Position numbers and translations under genes: made by a program. A stretch of 64,000 nucleotides of DNA from Lunularia cruciata (lineage: Eukaryota; Streptophyta; Marchantiopsida; Lunulariales; Lunulariaceae). The notes under the pieces were generated by a model. That model made no database searches and had not been told where the DNA came from. It saw only the letters and a program-made list of their open reading frames with translations. Position 1 is the stretch's first letter. Every line of letters begins with the position of its first letter. The stretch covers positions 47,907,034-47,971,033 of the forward strand of contig OX419762.1 in NCBI GenBank assembly GCA_948567375.1, given 5' to 3'. Below, piece by piece: positions 23,061 through 35,971 of the stretch.

Positions 23061-24129
23061 ACTCTCCTTTTGGTGGTAAAGGTATGGGTAATTCATCCAA
23101 AAAGACATCTTGAAACTCATTGAACACTCTTTCAATTTCTCAAGAATTTTTCTATTGTGTTGGGCACTCTAGACTTCTCTTATTAGACCCATTAAACATC
23201 TATCTGTCTTACTAATAGATGTGGTTCCTATGACATAGAGATGCAACTCTTGCCTTTGTGATCTTTCTTAACCCCAAAGATCTTCCATTGATTAGTTCTT
23301 ACTACTTTCTTTCTCCAATCCACCATGGGGTTGTAATGCTCCATCCACGACATGCCTAAGATTGCATCATAACAAGCTAACTATATCACCTACCACTCAA
23401 TGGCTTCTTAATACTCTCCTATAGAGGGTACTACCTTTCTAGGTAATGACTCAATCCTCTCTATCTAACCATTAGGTAATTCTACTTTGTCATTCTCATC
23501 CTTCTCTAGTTCCATCCCTAACCTTATTGTAATAGAGCAAGATAGGAAGTTCTTTGTTGCTTGAGGGTTTATCAACACTCATTGGATTGCATTTTAGGAC
23601 TATATTTATGATAATTAATTATGTGTTTGTCTTCCTCTACCTTTGCACACTTGTCCTCTTCCTTCCCCAACTTATACTCTTCTTCATTGAGCCAATAAGG
23701 CCATATGCCATGTGGTTCAAAGGTTTCTTTTCTAGAGGTCAAGGGCCTATAAGATGACAAGCACAACAATTGATGGCTATTTGCCCAATTCAACCATAAT
23801 TATAGTAGCATCGTTTTATGATCAAGCTCCTTCTTCTTGTGGAACTCCTTCTCTTCTTTCTTTGATCCATCTCCATCCCCACCCCCCCCCCTCCCCATTG
23901 GAGGGGTCTTGTTCCTCAATTTCAAAACCAATGTTGCACAATTCCATATGAGTTGGTCCACCAAAATGGTGTGTCTTAGCCTGATGGTTTTGCATTGGTG
24001 TTACCACTTCATCTCCTCTAAGCGCCCTTGCTATTCTTTGAGCACAAGCAATAGCTTCAAAAATGATGCGAGGATTTTGTACCATTACCTCTCGAAAAAT
24101 CTACTCTTTTAAAAAAAAAATTAAATTAT

Positions 24130-24410
24130 CAAGAGCTCAGGTTGGACTCGTATTGATTATCGCAACATGTAGGTCAAGAAATGCCTCTATGTGAATCCTT
24201 GTATGCTATTTCTTTGCTTCAACCCCCAAAGTTTAGTTTGGGCCATTTGCACGAAATTGACCAATTGGAAATTCTTGAGCAGCCCTTCTTGCATGGCTGT
24301 CCAAGTGACCTTTCTTCCTTCTACCAAAATTGATCATTCACAAGTGTCATACCATGTGAGGGCTTTTTTGGTCAAGTACCCACAAGCAAACACACCTATA
24401 GAATGATCAA
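24130..24410 (-). pseudogene. Gag capsid remnant of element D
   Basis: The minus-strand translation, in shifted frames, shows LTKKALTWYD, then VTWTAMQEGLLKNFQ and TKLWGLKQRNSIQGFT. This is the pattern of Ty3/gypsy gag capsid (a TGKALTWY-like block, then a W..M...L...F block, then a LW.L.Q..S...Y block). Stops interrupt it. Neighbouring minus-strand frames (for example 23822-24085) are probably also gag but carry no clear motif. Confidence 0.7.
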
Positions 24411-25390
24411 TTTTTCAATTGTGAACAATCAAAGATATTGATTCATTCTTGAAATCTAATTTTCCACGACTCCCATGGAGCATTATCCCTTGTAAGGCTT
24501 GTGTTGCATGTCTTTTTTCATTTTTAGCAACAATGTTGCTTGGTTGTTGACTAGGATTGGTGTCCTCGACATGAGTAACTATCCAGGTACTTCAATTGTT
24601 TGTGTTGGTTGTTGTGACTGCTCTCTTGCTTGCATTACTTGATCATTCTTGACAGCACATACTTGATTTTGCAATTCCTCCATGCTCATCTTGATCTCCC
24701 AAACTCATTCAACTTCCTCTACATTCCTTGCATCAATTCCTACAATAGTGGATCCATGATTCTTACACACAACCAATGTTCAATTGCTACTTCCTACTTC
24801 AATAGAGGTTTAATATGATCACTTGGGAGGGAGCATGAACTATTGTAATTACCATTTTCATCTTAGAGGCTATCACTTCTTGATAATATTCCTCACCAAA
24901 ATTAAGAACTACAAAATCCTTAAACATCACTTTTGATCTCACCACATAACGGATTTCTACTTACATGTTGAAAGGGTGAGGATTTAGTGCATTTAGATCC
25001 ATAACATCATAACATAATGTAGATTGTCAAGTCCCACTCTCTTTCATATACCACCATAGGTAGAATCATCGGGTTTGGAGAATTCATCACCTTATCCATG
25101 AATTTTTCTCAAAATTCATGCAAAAGCTCAAAATTCATTGCTTCTAAATGATAAATGAGAGATACTCTCATGTTCTCTTGCTGGATGTACATAATCTTGA
25201 TATGGAATGGATTCAAGAATAGAAATCTAGGTGCAAGAAATTGTCCTCTAGGTGCTTCCATCCCATCCTCTCTATAAGACACCCCCAAGTCTAACAATTG
25301 TATTACGTTTTCTCCCCTCAAAATTACTAAGTTTTACTAACCTATGTTCTTCCAAGAGAAGTGATCCACTCTCTTGGATGAAAATGCCTA

Positions 25391-25402
25391 CTCTAATACC
25401 AT
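25391..25402 (-). other. Primer-binding site of element D (initiator tRNA-Met 3' end type)
   Basis: Next to the LTR the minus strand reads ATGGTATTAGAG. The canonical plant site complementary to the 3' end of initiator tRNA-Met is TGGTATCAGAGC. The match with one substitution, at the right place and strand, fixes D's polarity. Confidence 0.75.
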
Positions 25403-25913
25403 TGCAATACTTCAAGGACAAGAGAGATACAATAGAGAAAACAAAAACTTCACAGTCAATCCTTTCATGCACAAAAAGAGCACCTTCTCTTTAGTATATA
25501 ACAAAAAGGATCCCCTCAAAGGAATCTCCACCCTTGGCTCAAATACAAGGATTGGTGACATGTCAATAAAATGCACCCTAGATTAGTTATCTAGGTGATG
25601 TGTTGGTCCTTGTCCTATCTAGTTGGTCAAATAGGTTTGACTAAAGGGAATCTTTAGTGAATCTTCTTGTAGTAAGCTTAGAACCACGTGGGTGAAGTAC
25701 TATTAGAAAGCTCTCAAGGCCTAATTCATCCATTCAGGCCTCCAAAATTGGCTCTAAAGTTTTCAATCTATTTTTGGCTTTTCTCTATTAGTGGAAGTGA
25801 TCTTTTGGTGACACCTCTATCTGATCTACCTAGCCCATCATACAAAACATCCTTTTAGATGTTACTAAGTCAATTTTCACCTCTAGATAATATGTAAAAC
25901 TAGTGGTATTACA
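25403..25913 (-). repeat. 5' LTR of gypsy element D
   Basis: On the plus strand it starts TGCAATACTTC and ends GGTATTACA, so on the element's strand it reads TGTAATACC...GTATTGCA. It shares long blocks with the solo LTRs at 18532-19259 and 21444-22183, including the blocks around CTAATTCATCC and CTCTATTAGTGGAAGTG. It is shorter (about 511 bp) than those copies (about 730-740 bp), partly because they contain an extra internal segment. Confidence 0.8.
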
Positions 25914-26515
25914 CCATTGGTTTTGCATCCAAATGCAAGCTTGCATTGCAATTGGGTTCTTGATTTCCCATTGCTAAATTTTGCATTAATTCCTTGACCT
26001 TCAATTGATTTCTTGGTTGCTACAAGGTGATGCAAATCATTTTCCATAACTCACACTATCTCTCTTGCCACACTAATCTATAGAAATGAACTACCATATC
26101 AATGCAAAATTACAAAACCCAAAGGTTTAGTTAAATAATAGTAGCATTTTCACACAACATTTGAATTTATTGATGGTGAATTTGAATTGAAATAGTTATG
26201 AGTGGCATTTTGGATCCGCCAAGATATTTCATAAATCCCACTCTAAGAATCACCCACCAAAAAGAATGTGGCAACCATCTCAAGAAGCCTCATCATCTCT
26301 TTTGACAATCTTTATTTTAATACAAAAATCCTAAACATCCATAATATAGCACCTAATTTTTTTAAATGAATGCAAATTGCATATGATATTGTATAACAAT
26401 TTATAGGGTGTTCATTTATTAGCACCTCATCTCCTTACAAAGTTCACTAAAAATAGTCACAAAGTTTGTTATTTATTTGTAGACATACATCAAAACTATT
26501 TTTGAAAGCTCCTAA
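25914..26515 (+). repeat. Dispersed repeat B, copy 2
   Basis: Diverged direct copy of 4022-4620, starting right after the LTR of element D with TTTGCATCCAAATGC. The landmarks are listed with copy 1. No protein coding capacity is recognisable. Confidence 0.65.
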
Positions 26516-28454
26516 TGTTCACCATGATGTTCATGATTATAGGATTTACAAGCTAGGAAGTTCACAATAGAAGATTGGTACTTTTGCGGGTGATTTCTTT
26601 AGAATTACAATATCATCTTCATCCTCCATTGGTGCTCTCCTTTATCATTTGTCACTTCTTCAGGTATTGATAAAAACTACGCCTCATCATTCATTGCTTC
26701 CTTTGAGCTTTCACTATTGCTATTCAATGATGAGATATGTGTGAACAAGTTGTCCTTGACAAACTTGTTTTTTTTTGGAGAGGTTTCTTTCTTGGAGCCA
26801 AAATGACCTTCATTGATAGTAGAGACCTTGTTTCTACCTTGTTTCCTAGCTCCATTACTTCCACTCTCTCTTTAAAAAAAAATTCAACTACATGGTTTTG
26901 CTTTTGTTTCTTGGAGACCAAAGTTTTGGCCTTTGTCATAAGTACTTTCTTACCAATTACAATGATATTGTATGACTCTTAAAAAAATTCTTGTACAAGC
27001 ATACTCCTTATCTGCCTTGTGATATTTTGTTATTTCCTTGGTAAAATCTACATATCAAACAATAGACCATTTGGTGGAAACAACTCAAAAAGTTTCTCCT
27101 CCTTGTTTGTCAAAAAGTGCATTCTTATATATAAGTGTATGATGAAGAGTGCTACTATTTTGGCCATTCCTTGTTGCATGTCCTCCAATAGCTCATTTAC
27201 CCTTTCATGACATATACATCTCCAACTCACAAGTTTCCTTTTGTCTAAGAGTTGGAAAAAAATTAGCTTGGTTGAGATTGACATACAAGGTTTGTTTTGA
27301 TCATAACAATTTCATGATTGATTTTGTTATGACTCATTGGATAGGATACCTTAGATATTTTATCTTATACCCATTTGTGGACTTCACTCCTATAAAAATA
27401 TTGTCTATCTTGGCATTCATACTTTTGCTTAGCCTATTATGGGGAGTATCAATGTATATTTGGCCGATTGACATGCACTTTTCTCTTAATACTTGTTGTC
27501 AATAGTGTTTTGTCCATGTAACAATGTTGGCTCTTGATGAATTTGTGTGCAAGTTGTTTTGTATTTCTTCTAGCAATGAAAGTTTTATAAAACTCCAATC
27601 CCACAACAAGAATTCTAGATTTCTACTTTTCAAGTACTCAACTCTACAATGTAATTCCCATTCAAATTATTCATGAGGTTTGCAAATGACCTTTTCCAAT
27701 TTGCATGGTTGTGCTTTTATCTTGACTGCCATTGCTTGGTTGGCCATGTTGCACATATTAAAATCTAATTTCTCTCTTCTTACCTTTCCTTTTAGCACTC
27801 TTACACTCTTGCACTTCATTATGCAATGAATCTTGGACAACAATTTGAGTGATTCCCATGCAAGAAGAACAAAAAAAATGCAAAAGTAAAAAGCAACTTC
27901 TCATGAGGCGGGGTCAACTTTTTATAGATCTAATGACCTAGTCAGTATAGAACAAATATTGCCAACGGTCACCATTGCAACCATTGGCAAAGAGTTGTTG
28001 TCAAATGGCACAGATGCAAGTCCGCAATGTGAAATAATCATAAGAAATGTTTTGCCAGTGTGCCAAAAGTCATGGATCATGGGCTTTTGAATTGGTAGTA
28101 GACTCCCATGAAATACTATTTTGACTAAATGTTTTGCTCTATAGCTCATACAATGGAGTTCTTTAAACTTTTGACATCACCAAGAGCCAAACTATATTAT
28201 AGGCCTTGTCACATGGTTTTTCAACACAAATAGGATATAATATGAATCCAATATTTTTGGTCATGGTAGGAGAATTCCGGCCTTCATTTTGGAAACCTAT
28301 ATTGCTAGGAGTTTTGTTGAGCAAGGTTTGAATTTGGTTTAGGATGGAACACAAGCTTATTTTTTTGTCATACTTAGTAATGTCTTAGTGCTTAATGCAT
28401 TGCTAAAACAATACTAAACAAGAAAAAGAGAAAAATTGTGACAAAAAAAAATCA
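26516..28454. other. Intergenic DNA between repeats B and A
   Basis: The stretch is AT-rich, with short frames on both strands but no conserved motif. It could be the interior of a large element whose ends are repeats B and A, given that both lie in the same orientation, but nothing in the sequence confirms this. Confidence 0.4.
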
Positions 28455-29175
28455 AGTTGTGATAGTTGGACTTACAAAGACTACCTCCATGCCAAGTGAG
28501 AGCGGATATTGTCGCATTCACAAATGGTCAACTTATTTTGTATGATGTAGTGGTTGTGAACCCCCATAGATAGAGACACTAGCACAAGCATGCATTTAGG
28601 CAAGAGTAATTGTGATTATGATATCTCAAGGAAAGGAAGATCATTATGCACCTTGGCTTGCCTTTGATACCTTGATTCCTTTGGCTGTGGAGATTTTGCA
28701 CCTTTATCACCATTTTGACGGACTACTTAGGGAAACAATACACGGCTCCTTGCAAAAAAGAGGAGCTATGGCTATCTCCCAAGGCATTCTTACCTCCTAC
28801 TCTCAAAATAGAGATCAAGTCACACTATAATGCTCTCAAGCTTGGGGTCTTCATAGACGTGCAATAACAATGGGAGTTCCCATCATGTCTATGACACTTC
28901 CTCTCACCTATTAGGTATACCTTTAGAGTACCTCTATCACACAATAAAATAGTATTTTTCTAGTTACTTTTTAACTAGTTTCTTTTTAGCCTTACCCCTT
29001 GAGTGGGGTTGGTAGTCTTGGATTTGCTTTAGTTTCCGAGTCTTACCCCTTAAGTAGGGTTGGGGGTCTTGGATTTGCTTCAATTTGTGGGTCTTGGATG
29101 TCTTGCAATCCTTGGTGCTTTGTACTCCTTTTCTCTTTCCTTTGGGGTATATATATTTTGTGTGTGATTTTTCTC
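28455..29175 (+). repeat. Dispersed repeat A, copy 2
   Basis: Diverged direct copy of 1140-1845. It contains an internal tandem duplication of about 52 bp (units near 28990 and 29042, each with CTTACCCCTT and GTCTTGGATTTGCTT) that copy 1 lacks. Confidence 0.65.
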
Positions 29176-29596
29176 TCATGGGAGAATATTGATGAATCTA
29201 GATAGAAGTTCATGAACTCTTTTGCACTCTTAGAATTGACATTAGACTAGTACGCATCATATCATACCCTGTGCTTCTTGGGGCCTTATTTTCCGTTTGC
29301 ATTTTCCTTCATTGTACACTACTTGGCTCTTTCTTAGTATATTGACGTAAGACTTCAAAGCAAGAAACAACTCTAGGACATTTTTTTTGATATTTCTTCT
29401 ACTATTTCCAACCTATAAAAAAATCATTTATCTGAAAGACTTGCTAGTTTCGTACGGTACTATAAGATTTACCCATAACGTCTATGTGAGATTTTTAAGG
29501 ACATGAATCATTAGCTAGTATATTATCAGGGCAATATTTTAAATATAAGATAAACTGTGTAGACGGATATAAGTATCTACACCTTACTAGAAGGAG
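29176..29596. other. Intergenic DNA, nothing recognised
   Basis: No gene, RNA or repeat is visible in this AT-rich stretch. Confidence 0.4.
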
Positions 29597-29860
29597 TCAA
29601 TTTAGAAATCCATTGTTGTCAGATAGGAAGGTAAAGCGAAAAGGATATCATGTCATACGATCAAGAAGTCAATTTAGAAATCCATTGTTGTCAAATAGGA
29701 AGCTAAAGCTAAAGGGATATCACACGTCATGTTATCAAGAGGTCAATTTATTACGAGTCACATGATAAGAAGTCAATTTAGAAATCCCTTGTTGTAAAAT
29801 AAAAAGGTGACGATAAAGCTAAAGAGATGTTATGCGTCATTCATATCATGCGCTAAAGAG
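29597..29860 (+). repeat. Diverged minisatellite, about three units
   Basis: The phrase AGTCAATTTAGAAATCC recurs at about 29597, 29668 and 29770, each followed by TTGTTGT, an AGGAAG-type word and AAAG(C)TAAAG. The units are about 70-100 bp and have diverged by substitution and indels. Confidence 0.75.
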
Positions 29861-31437
29861 TGTGCACATAATGTACATACTTATCTCCACAAAGTAGGCA
29901 TGGGATACCACCCGCACAAGAGAAGATGTTGCGATCTCACAGATTAAAGGGGCCTGATATGAAGATCTAAGGCAACTTTGTCAATTGAGATTTCAGCTTC
30001 TAGACCAAAGTGCTTGTAATGGTCAATCTCACAATGTAATATACATTCATGTGATTTTTCATAGAATCCCTTTTGATGAGAAAAGACTAAAGAGAAAAAT
30101 TAATAGTTAAGATGGCCACTAAAAAATAGAAATTTAATAGATTTCAAGTAAAAAATAGATAATCAATTTTATTCAGATAGTAAAGTAGTTTCTTAAAACA
30201 ATTTACAACTTTTTGTACTATAGACTTAACCAAGTCTGTACTAACAATCTATATAAGTTTGCAGTTGGAACTTTAGAGACAAGACTTAATGCGGGTGTAA
30301 TACTTTCTATAATCAGTTCAATGTTTTTAAAATGTAAAGCTGAATCTGAAAGTGAAAACCCGAAAACTGAAAATATATCTCTATGGACCCACATACACAT
30401 AATTTTCTAGCTAATAAAATAAATACGAGTAGAAACAAAGAAGAAGCATTGACGTTGAGATCTTATGAGACTCTGAAAGAAATAGCAAATCAAGGAAGCC
30501 AAGAGCAAAGGATGACAAGGAGAGTTGGCACCAGGGTGACAACCGGGAACGGCAGAGAGTTGGTTGATGAAGGTATCGAATAGAATGGAACTTCCTATAC
30601 TGTAACTCCCACATTCTTAATCAGTGACCAATTGAGTCCGTGGCCTGTTGGAGTCCCTAACAACTACCGTCATCGTCACGTCACGGACAGAGAAGATACC
30701 AAGGTCTAGGTCATCCGTCTAGTGTACAGTTGCAAGAGTAGCGACCACTAAGAAATTTAACGAAACCTGGAGAAGGCGAAGTTGGAGACACATATGCGAC
30801 ACATACGCTTGCAAACTATCGCTCCGACAAACTAGAGGGGGAACGTGACAGACGTTTGGATTTGCCGGTCCGATTCATCATTACGTCCGGGGGCATCCAT
30901 CCATCCCGCAGAGGTTTTCTGTCCGTTTCTTACGTTAGAAGATGCTCCAGTTGGGCCCACCACTCAAAACCCAGACTGAGGTTTTGATGCTTCCAGCCAC
31001 CGGTCCACAATTGAAATGTTGTGCACAATTTGCCCTCTAGTGTATACTGCTCTGGGATTCATTGATCTCGCGCGGGGTTTAGTTGGAGAAATCGCGCATT
31101 AGACCGGAAAATGTTGATAGAGCTGGTTTAAGGGTGGAAAATCGTGCAATTAATATCAGGAGAGAATCATTGAACATTCTGAGAGAATCATCGAACATTA
31201 TGGGAGAAGATTTGGCGCCATTTGAGTTTGGGAAGAAATTCATGTGATTGACAGGGCCCACGGTGTCGTCTTCTATTTGCTTCTGTCTGAACATTATTTG
31301 ATTGTTTCCATCGACCACGTCTGAGGATGTATAGGTGGAGATTCTGCAGCAAAATTCCGGAAGCGAATCTGCTAGTTTCTGTGCTTTGTCTGCTGCCATA
31401 TGAGTCATGAGCGCATTCTACCGGTGGCCTCCTTGCA
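29861..31437. other. ATM upstream region
   Basis: No further gene is seen. The last 500-800 bases before the ATM start codon are more GC-balanced and should hold the promoter and 5' UTR. I find no confident TATA box or upstream exon. Short frames on the minus strand (31079-31496) overlap the presumed leader and lack domains. Confidence 0.45.
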
Positions 31438-34400
31438 ATGATCGGAGTTACAGTACACGATGTTGAGGAGCTGAACACAAAACTTGTTTCAGACAAAGCT
31501 AAAGTGCGAGAGGTTGGTGACTGTGCTTAATGTGGGTTTTTTTATTCGTGTTTCTACTTGTTGGAATCAGTCCTGCTGAATCAGATGATCGTTGATAAAT
31601 GGCAGGATGGCTTGAAAATTCTTCAAAGCTACTTGCATTCAACTGGAGATGTGAGCTTGTGGGCGCTACTCGACGTAGAAACTGCTCGCTTAGATCAACA
31701 AGCCCGAATACGCTGTGAGTACTGATGGCTGACTTGAGTTCCGCATTGTGGAGCTAATCAAAGTTCTGTAAATGGTAATTGGAATGAATTAGTATTTGTT
31801 ACTCGATAGAATACTGTCCTCATGATTACTGCGCAAATAAAAACCTGTCAGTTGATCTGTGGACTAGCTTTGTAATCTATCTAGCGCGCTCTCACGGGGA
31901 AGGAGTTCACGGAGAAACATCATAAATTAGCACTATATCAGTTATCCCCAGTTGCAATTTACAGAACCAAATGCATTCCTTCAAGGAGTGGATCTTGACG
32001 GAAGGCATCGGAGGATACATAAAGATCCAACCGGGATCGGAGCTACCCCATGAAGGCGGAACGTTTCTTTCTGTTGGTTTGCGGGTTCAACTCGGCTGTT
32101 GAATCACATCGGAGATATGAACAGCCGATTTTGGCCGGTGCTTGCATATTTGATAAATTCCTACAGTCTATAGTTCTCAGCCACTCTTTCACCCTTAGAC
32201 ACAGAATATTAGAACCTCACACGTCTTCAATCATTTCCTCGGTCGGATCAGTTGAAGACAAAGGAACACACCTCAATAATCTGTAAGCAGAAACTTTAAT
32301 GTGAGCAATCTAAATATTGGAGTTCTCTGAGGTTTTCTGAGGGTTTTGCGCTGAGTTGCCTATTGCTAACCTGTTTTCTTCTCTTCATCCTCAAGTGACG
32401 AGGTAGATTTCTGAGGTTTCACAAGCCGTTGAATCTTACTCCCTGAGCGGAAATTGTGAATATTCTGACGCTTTTAACTGCGCCAAGTAGCAGTAAATCC
32501 AGTCCTCCAAGAATGTTAAAATATCGAGGCAAAATGTGGTTGAGCTGGTCTCCGAACTATGGTATGAATCAAAGGACGTGTTAAGAGCTGAGCTGATAGA
32601 TGTCCGTTGCAGCCTCAACATGGCCAGGCGTTTTGCACGCTCTATGTCTTTGCATAGAGAATGAAGTGGCTGCCAGCAAGAGGAAAATACCCAAAATTGC
32701 TTTAGCGAAGACTCTGCGGAGCTTTTTATTGAAAGCGGAAGATACTAATCGTCCAGGTGAAGATCTTCTAACAAACACTCTGAGTCGTGCTGAGATGTTG
32801 GAGATTTGAAACTTTTCAAAATTGTAAACGCTGAAAACGTGTAGGATCCCAGTTTCTCTTCTACTTGCTCGTATTGTTCTCCCCTTGACACTAAAAAGTT
32901 GGAATGACAGGTCAGAACCTGTGTCTCCTTCGAAAGGTAAAGCGACTTTTCCAGCATGTATTAGATATCCTGCAACGAGTTCCGAGCTATGTATCAGACT
33001 ACAACAATATCCTTTGCCAGCTTCTTCAAGTTTTCGAGTACAGAATGCGCATGGGCAAGAAGATATACGCTGGTTAGCTTTCAGCATCCTATGTTTCCGT
33101 ATTAGTTTCCTTAACTTCCAGGCTGTAGATCTGACGAGACGTAGCTGGCAAGTACACGTACTATTCCACCGCCGTTTGGAGAACCTTGATAGTTCGTGTT
33201 TAGTGATGCTTCATACTAAAGAACCACGTTTCCAATTTCCAGATCTTCTTCATCTTTACCTGGATAAGGCCAAAGAGATATCTCGAAACGTAACTGCAGA
33301 AGTCTCTACTGCTAAGGAGGAGGCTTTTCGCAACACTTCAAGTCTGCATGCTCTTCTACAGAATCCACCTGGAGACTTTCCGGAAGTTTTGTTGGTGGAC
33401 ACTGTTGATGACTTCATAGAGATTTTTATCCACCTTCGGTAATTTAAACTACTCCAGTCTCGTTTCCAAGCCAATCACTTTTAGAAGCATGTGCTGTGAA
33501 ATGATGACTAAAGACGACAATTGTCTTTTGGCCGAAACGCCTCGCCCTGCATTCAAATACTCAAAAGATTCAAGTTGCTTATATATGATGTCCTAGTGCA
33601 TTTTTAAAAGAGAATTTGATTCAAGATACCCACTTTGTGAACAAAGTATTTTCCGATCTGTTGCATGGATCGTCTGTCGGTGATGGATGCCAACAGCTTG
33701 TCACTTCAACCGTCAATATACTCAAATCATAAATGACTATCTCGTCTTGACAGAGATGAGGGCAGAATCGCCAAAAAACTTTTGGCTTCCTTGAATTCTT
33801 TTCTGCTTACAAATGGACTCAATATTGGTGAAGCTGCTGGAAAAATTCATTCAAATTTCAAGACTTTTATGGTTCGTGTATGGTTGACAACCCGCGACAG
33901 GGAACTGAAGGTACCTTATGCTGAGAAGTTAGCGTCATTTAAGATGCTGTCAGTTTCTCTCTGTTCAAGGCTTGATGGCTTGGGATCGTGGTTGGCAGGA
34001 TGGCTTAGTACTGTACTCAAGAATACAATTGAAGTTGAGGTATATTTTGGAGACCGATGAAACCCAGGAGGTCTCAAACTTATTGGAGCTGGTCGAGAAA
34101 GAACTGGATCAATCTGGGGTATCTTTATCTGTATTATATAGGTAAGATTTCTACTCATTACATCACTTTCCAGTTCCCGTCTGATATATTTGATTGCCTT
34201 TCAGATCCTGAAAGATCGGTCCTTGATGAGATAATCGTATTGCTCTGTCTGAGAGCCAGGTTGGATGTTGTCCGGGAGGATAAACCAGGCACTGTGTCGA
34301 AAACTTTGCGTTCTTTCCTACAGCTTGCTGCAGTGGTTCTTTATGAAGTAAGTCGAATTTGATCTTAATTTCTACTGGAGATTGAACTGTCTACTTAATG

Positions 34401-35971
34401 ACCTCACAAGTTGCGATCTTTGCATGCGATCAGATCTGGTACTGTATCTAAAGGTGCTTCTTTTGAACTATTTATTTAAGCTGATTAATGTGACCAGTGG
34501 AGTGGCTTTTCTTAACGTGATAACCTCACAGGCTATAACCAGCACCGAGAGCTGGTTACTTAGACATGGCAAACGAAGGAGAAAAACAGACGTTTGTACA
34601 ATCATCAAGGATCGCCTCATCGACGGAAAGTTCTTATGGTAGTTCTACAATTAGCAGTCTTCCTCAAAGTGCCAAGTAGTTAAGAACTATATGTCTGGAT
34701 ATTATGATAGCATCAATGGTTACCAAGTGACTATATTTCAGGTATAGATGTAGTTCATGTGACTTTAAGGCTTTCTTTCAGTTTTCAGGAAATGTTAAAG
34801 CACTTACTGACCTACTTATCCGTCTTCTGTCTTTTGCATCTAGTTGAGTTTTGCGGAGTTGATGTTTCTGGACAACTATTCCACATAGTTTCTTCTGCAG
34901 CTTTGATATGTAGGGATAGGTTTTAAGGTCTACCTCCGAAAAGTGAAAACTGAAGAACTGTTTATTGTCGCTTCCTGATGGTCACAGGAGTGGAGCCTTC
35001 TGCCTTCTGCTTCGTAACTTCGGGTCTCAGCTCTCTTCAGATGCTGTCCTAGATTGGCTCGAAGGACTTGCTTCTAGTCTGGATAAGTACGTAATAATTA
35101 GCAGTATTATGTACGAATATCTTTTTAGTGCTAAACAAGAAGCAGTTTCTTATCCGTATTTATGTACAGGCAAATGTGGATGCTGATCACGCATTTTCTA
35201 TTCGTCACTACGGTCAACATTATATTTACGGCCCTTCGTTTGCAGGATAATGTTGGAGGGAATAAATGCAAGAGTTTTCGAGGGCCCTTTATGGTCCTTA
35301 AGGCAGGCACTATCCTTTGTTAACCTCGCATACATGCACACCTCTTTGTCATCACGATTTTGGTGCTCTGCTTTTCTGGTTTTATTTTCTTTTCCTTTTG
35401 TCGGGTCCCTTACTCCTTTGTCATATCCATTGTGATGAGAACCTTTCTTCCTAGTCTTTGAAGTAGATGGTCTATCCTCAGTCATTCTGACTTCTGATGT
35501 ATCAGACATCCTAGCACTCAGCTTTTCTAGTCTCACCAGAGTAGACACTCCTGATTGCACTCAGCAACATTCAACTCACTCTTTCTCAGAGCCTTCAAAG
35601 ATAGTACACAACAGCACTCACGCAGCATGAAAGATACCCCAGTGGTAAGCAGCATAGAACACACCTAAAACAAGGTACAAGGTGCTGGGAATGATCCTTG
35701 TATGAGAACGGACCTCAACATGAGCAGAGAGCACTCAAATATATACACAAGCAAGCTCTAGAAGGTTGCTTTGCAGAGCCCTAATTAGGGCGGCGCCCTC
35801 ACTTCACCTTAATCATGTATCTAGCCTAATCATGTATCTAGTCACTAAACTAGAGATTATTAAAACTAACACATTGTATGCAAATACAGATGTCTACATG
35901 AACTGGGTTCCATTTGGTGGAAGATCTTCTCAATACCCACAAACGGTGATCACAGCGCTTTCTCCAATCAG
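31438..35971 (+). CDS. ATM: ATM exons 1-12 (TAN region and first helical repeats)
   Basis: Exons: 31438-31512, 31606-31714, 32613-32756, 32911-33072, 33243-33438, 33754-33910, 33999-34141, 34260-34347, 34532-34638, 34988-35086, 35246-35302, 35890-35971. Exon 3 has ASKRKIPKIALAKTLRSFL, matching the plant ATM N-terminus; exon 4 has HVLDILQRVPSYVSDYNNIL; exon 5 has LHALLQNPPGDFPE. In the TEL1/ATM family the TAN motif here is linked to telomere and damage functions. Exon 7 uses the acceptor at 33998; the longer open frame across it would lose homology. Exon 8 could start at 34252 or 34260 in the same frame. Exon 11 ends TTAAG before GCAGGC, the apparent GC donor, and its join to exon 12 gives LWSLRCLHELGSIWW, which fits plant ATM. 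Confidence 0.85.

Larger units (their letters stand above)
12057..25913 (-). mobile_element. Decayed Ty3/gypsy retrotransposon D, split by nested element F
   Basis: D reads leftward. Its 5' LTR is at 25403-25913, with a primer-binding site next to it, then gag (about 24.1-24.4 kb), then the first part of reverse transcriptase (23060-22545). After the 9.4-kb insertion F, the reverse transcriptase resumes at 13095 and runs into RNase H at about 12440-12660. Integrase and the 3' LTR are missing or beyond recognition. Every coding part has stops and frameshifts, so D is dead. The joined order of domains across the gap shows that F landed inside D's reverse transcriptase gene. Confidence 0.85.

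Noticed and set aside
26724-27505. Frames of 70-120 codons between repeats B and A
   Set aside because: Lys-rich or hydrophobic AT-driven translations, no conserved motif and no splice partners.
33911-33998. Continuation of ATM exon 6 as coding sequence (long open frame to 34060)
   Set aside because: The open frame there has no ATM similarity and ends in a stop. Splicing 33911-33998 restores a clear match (LYSRIQLKLRY, LLELVEKELDQ).
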